Part shown: one piece after another, positions 57,437 to 59,617 of the stretch | Layout of the letters: each line of letters starts with the position of its first letter | How positions within the stretch are numbered: position 1 is the first letter of the stretch | Origin: a virus | Direction: 5' to 3' (one strand) | Length of the DNA: 59,617 nucleotides | Virus record (IMG/VR): IMGVR_UViG_3300032285_001005 | Span: 1-59,617 of that record | Program-made: the position numbers and the translations under genes | Notes under the pieces: model-generated | What the model saw: the letters and a program-made list of their open reading frames with translations, nothing else | The model's database searches: none | What the model was told of the DNA's origin: nothing

Positions 57437-57969
57437 GCTGCTATCTCCATCACAGTAATAGTTGAGGCGGTTCTGCTATAGACCGTAGTGTCTGAATCAG
57501 TTGTGGTCCTATTTACATAACCCGTTGAGCTATTGACACGCATTTGAAGTTTATAGGTAACAGATGATGTAGTAGAGGGAGAATCAAGGTAAATAGGCGT
57601 TGCCATAGCAACGCCATCTGCCGCAGCAGTGTAAAGATTTGTTGTTGCCTGAATACGTGTTGATGCCGCATCACCAATGTCAATTGCTGTAGAATTTCGC
57701 ACAAGTTGAATCATTGACTGGACCACAGTTGAGGAACCAGTTCCATTTATACTTGCCATAACTAATATTTTGCTTGTTGTTGAAGTTGGCGTGATGCTAA
57801 CAGACAACCCCGTTATATCTGTGAAGGAAGTAGAAGATGTAGAAAACGTATCTGTTTTATTTACCGTCACAACCTGCAATACTTTTGATGAAGCACTTTG
57901 CGTCGCAGATGTGCCGCCAGCACCTACTGGAAATGATACGCCATTGGTTCCGTCAACGATTACGGTCAT
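57433..57969 (-). CDS. Tail fibre beta-sandwich protein
   Basis: 178 residues: MTVIVDGTNGVSFPVGAGGT, then KVLQVVTVNKTDTFSTSSTS and KILVMASINGTGSSTVVQSM. A frequent C-terminal fibre domain of environmental phages, all beta with Ser/Thr richness. Likely a receptor-binding tip or alternative fibre piece. Confidence 0.7.
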   Translation of the reverse strand: MTVIVDGTNGVSFPVGAGGTSATQSASSKVLQVVTVNKTDTFSTSSTSFTDITGLSVSITPTSTTSKILVMASINGTGSSTVVQSMIQLVRNSTAIDIGDAASTRIQATTNLYTAAADGVAMATPIYLDSPSTTSSVTYKLQMRVNSSTGYVNRTTTDSDTTVYSRTASTITVMEIAA

Positions 57970-57970
57970 G

Positions 57971-58171
57971 TTATGCTCCTACCAAGGAGTTGATTTGAGC
58001 AGTTAAAGTAGCTAGTCGCGCCTGTAACTCAGCAAGAGTTGGGGCAGCGGGTTGTGCTGGCTGTGAAGCAAGCCACTCCTGATACTGAGCTTGTGCGGCA
58101 TCCATCTCTTCTTGAGTGAGATCAATCACTTTTTGTTCGCCAGTGATTACATTTACTTCAATGCGTTGCAT
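57971..58171 (-). CDS. Small fibre-associated coiled-coil protein
   Basis: 66 residues: MQRIEVNVITGEQKVIDLTQ, then a Pro/Ala linker and LAELQARLATLTAQINSLVG. The N-terminal beta hairpin and C-terminal coiled coil are common in short fibre chaperones. It lies between two fibre genes. Confidence 0.65.
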   Translation of the reverse strand: MQRIEVNVITGEQKVIDLTQEEMDAAQAQYQEWLASQPAQPAAPTLAELQARLATLTAQINSLVGA

Positions 58172-58176
58172 GTTTC

Positions 58177-58785
58177 TTACTCGTAAAGAATGTTGATGGA
58201 GCCAGCGTCAAAAGTGTCACTACCATTAGCCGTACCAATTTGAACTTGTGTAAGTACACCCGCCAAAGGTTTTGAACCAGAATAGTAATAAGATGTGGCG
58301 GTTCCTGAAGCATCACTCCGACCCGTCTGAGAAACACAAACCCATGTGTTTCCTGAAAAGTTTACTATCTCTGCTCTGCCGTGAAGAATAGTTGCCGCAG
58401 ACAGTTCTGTAGCTGGTGTAACAAGAAATGAAGTAGTTGGATTACTAGCACTCGACCCACTCTGAGAATCACTAGCACCTAGATAACCCGTGGTTTCTAC
58501 CCCACCTGATGGCCCAATAAGTATTTTATACCCGCTTGTTCCGCTAGTGCTGACAGCGTAAAACATCACGGTAATACGTTTTACCCAAGATGGTATGCCA
58601 GTAAAAGTGATAGTCGTTCCAGATGTAGAAGCGACCGCCGTGCTTTGCACAATATTCGTAGACACACCCTGCACCGCAACCGTACCCGTTCCCGATGGGA
58701 CCGTGATGACGCTGCTTCCCGCTACTGCTGGAACGGTAAGTTGGACTGAGCCGCTTGTGTCGCCGTTAAGGGTAATGGATGACAT
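58177..58785 (-). CDS. Tail fibre protein, paralogue of the next gene
   Basis: 202 residues. GSVQLTVPAVAGSSVITVPS at the N-terminus is a typical fibre stalk-attachment motif. Then GIPSWVKRITVMFYAVSTSG, GYLGASDSQS and the C-terminus DTFDAGSINILYE. The last ~130 residues align well with the following gene (IPSYAKRVTLAL and TFSATGSANILYE), showing duplication. Confidence 0.7.
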   Translation of the reverse strand: MSSITLNGDTSGSVQLTVPAVAGSSVITVPSGTGTVAVQGVSTNIVQSTAVASTSGTTITFTGIPSWVKRITVMFYAVSTSGTSGYKILIGPSGGVETTGYLGASDSQSGSSASNPTTSFLVTPATELSAATILHGRAEIVNFSGNTWVCVSQTGRSDASGTATSYYYSGSKPLAGVLTQVQIGTANGSDTFDAGSINILYE

Positions 58786-58789
58786 GATC

Positions 58790-59362
58790 TTACTCGTAAA
58801 GGATGTTGGCCGAACCAGTTGCGCTGAACGTATCGGTGCTAAGAAGGGTTACTTTAACAGCAGAAAGTGCAGCGCCAAGGCTTATATACCCTGAAAAATT
58901 GGCTAACTGGTTAACGCCAGACGAACCAGAAGAAGAAATTCCCGATACAGTCCAATAATTTCCCCCTGCGTTAACAAATGTAAACGTAGCCATTTGTGGG
59001 TTGTATGCTTCAACATTGAAATACGTGCTTGAAACAAGAGAAATTGCAGTGGCTGCCGATAAAGAAAGCCCATTATATCCCGTTGCCGCATAAGTTGGGG
59101 TTGAACCTGTGCCAAGGGTAATAGAATAATTGCCACTTGCAAATGTTCCGTTAAGCCCAGCAAGGGCCAATGTAACCCTTTTTGCATATGAAGGTATGTT
59201 GATAAAACTAAATGTATTTGACCCACTGGTTGGCGTAACAGCAGTTCCAGAAAACAACACTGGGTTGTATTGCGTACCATTGGTTTGAAAAGCAAACGTG
59301 CCACTATTGTCGGGTGTTACGACCAAACCAGATGAGGTGGAAGCGTTAAGAATTAAGGTCAT
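58790..59362 (-). CDS. Tail fibre protein, paralogue of the previous gene
   Basis: 190 residues from the ATG at 59362, which overlaps the tip-gene stop (ATGA). MTLILNASTSSGLVVTPDNS, then NIPSYAKRVTLALAGLNGTF, and a C-terminal DTFSATGSANILYE. Same fold as the neighbour with diverged loops, as expected of receptor-binding variants. Confidence 0.7.
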   Translation of the reverse strand: MTLILNASTSSGLVVTPDNSGTFAFQTNGTQYNPVLFSGTAVTPTSGSNTFSFINIPSYAKRVTLALAGLNGTFASGNYSITLGTGSTPTYAATGYNGLSLSAATAISLVSSTYFNVEAYNPQMATFTFVNAGGNYWTVSGISSSGSSGVNQLANFSGYISLGAALSAVKVTLLSTDTFSATGSANILYE

Positions 59363-59617
59363 AGTACCACCCACTTGCTACCGCCGGGGACCGTAACCGT
59401 GACACCAGAAGCCACTGAAATTGGCCCTGCTGATACTGCGCTGCTGCCAGACGGAATTGAATACGATGTAGATACTGATTGGCTATTTACAAAAAACGGC
59501 CCTGTGTTGACCAGAGCGCCAGCCGAGCTAATCAGAGGAATTGTACCGGAGGCTGCTTGAAGCGTCAGCGTCTGAGTTCCTGCCACTGCTGGAGGATTGA
59601 CTGTGACCTGACCGCTG
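59359..59617 (-). CDS. Tail-fibre tip protein, C-terminal part (gene crosses the genome join)
   Basis: The 3' part of the 95-residue gene starting at base 152. The unique part ends STSYSIPSGSSAVSAGPISV and GGSKWVVL. That module matches the C-terminus of the 273-aa fibre (TSYSVPAS, NWTVV). Bases 59495-59617 duplicate the left end of the window. Confidence 0.75.
   Translation of the reverse strand, partial: SGQVTVNPPAVAGTQTLTLQAASGTIPLISSAGALVNTGPFFVNSQSVSTSYSIPSGSSAVSAGPISVASGVTVTVPGGSKWVVL
59495..59617. repeat. Terminal direct repeat, right copy
   Basis: Identical to bases 1-123. See the left copy; together they indicate a circularly closed or permuted genome. Confidence 0.95.

Noticed and set aside
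1-59617. tRNA or rRNA genes
   Set aside because: No cloverleaf with a TTCGANNC T-loop or rRNA-like stretch was seen in the few gaps; a dedicated scan could still find a degenerate one.
59495-59617. Calling the terminal repeat a genuine packaged direct repeat
   Set aside because: A 123-base exact overlap is also what a circular assembly leaves; read-depth data are needed.

Overview
The window looks like one complete genome of a tailed phage (Caudoviricetes), probably with a podovirus-type virion. The last 123 bases (59495-59617) repeat the first 123 exactly, and a single open gene runs in frame across the join. The molecule is therefore circular or circularly permuted, with a unit of about 59,494 bp. 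No rRNA, tRNA, CRISPR array, integrase or phage RNA polymerase is visible. The host cannot be read directly. A perfect bacterial parS site, a GTA-type holin and the general gene families suggest a Gram-negative host, perhaps an alphaproteobacterium (inference, low confidence).

Layout. (1) A long leftward late block starts at a promoter near 18950. It runs through HNH, large terminase, portal, transglycosylase, holin, GroES-like protein, scaffold, capsid, adaptor and tail genes to base 1, continues across the join, and passes through the tail-fibre array (59.4-54.7 kb), tail and internal virion proteins to the endolysin at 41.9 kb. (2) A middle block (19.0-24.7 kb) separates the terminase subunits. 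It holds two HNH genes (one on each strand), a very acidic protein, a 600-bp noncoding region packed with TGACA/TGTCA inverted repeats, a rightward three-gene operon with a CobS/MoxR-like AAA+ ATPase, and leftward genes for an HTH protein, a PD-(D/E)XK-like nuclease and the small terminase. (3) A rightward early block (25.1-33.2 kb) holds about thirty small, tightly overlapping genes, mostly unknown, including a DnaA domain IV protein, a DUF1003 membrane protein and a DUF3846-like protein. It ends at a strong terminator. (4) A leftward replication block (40.2-33.3 kb) encodes an SSB-like protein, an AEP/TOTE-type primase, a UvrD-like helicase and a family A DNA polymerase. A SNF2-like helicase diverges from it on the + strand.

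How the parts fit. The primase, helicases, polymerase and SSB-like protein would copy the genome, possibly with host DnaA or ParB interactions suggested by the DnaA-like protein and parS. Scaffold, GroES-like co-chaperonin and capsid protein build the head. Terminase and portal package DNA. The adaptors, the tail protein and the huge internal proteins (1867, 696, 453, 303 aa) form the ejection apparatus. Holin and GH108 lysozyme release progeny.

Most noteworthy: the parS site embedded in the first codons of an HNH gene; the repeat-rich regulatory/origin-like region beside the AAA+ operon; a short dispersed GGWCCGAGG word; a conserved promoter-like block shared by three transcription units; and a cluster of Lys/Gly-rich small virion-region proteins. 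Functions are assigned from motif recognition only; no database search was possible.
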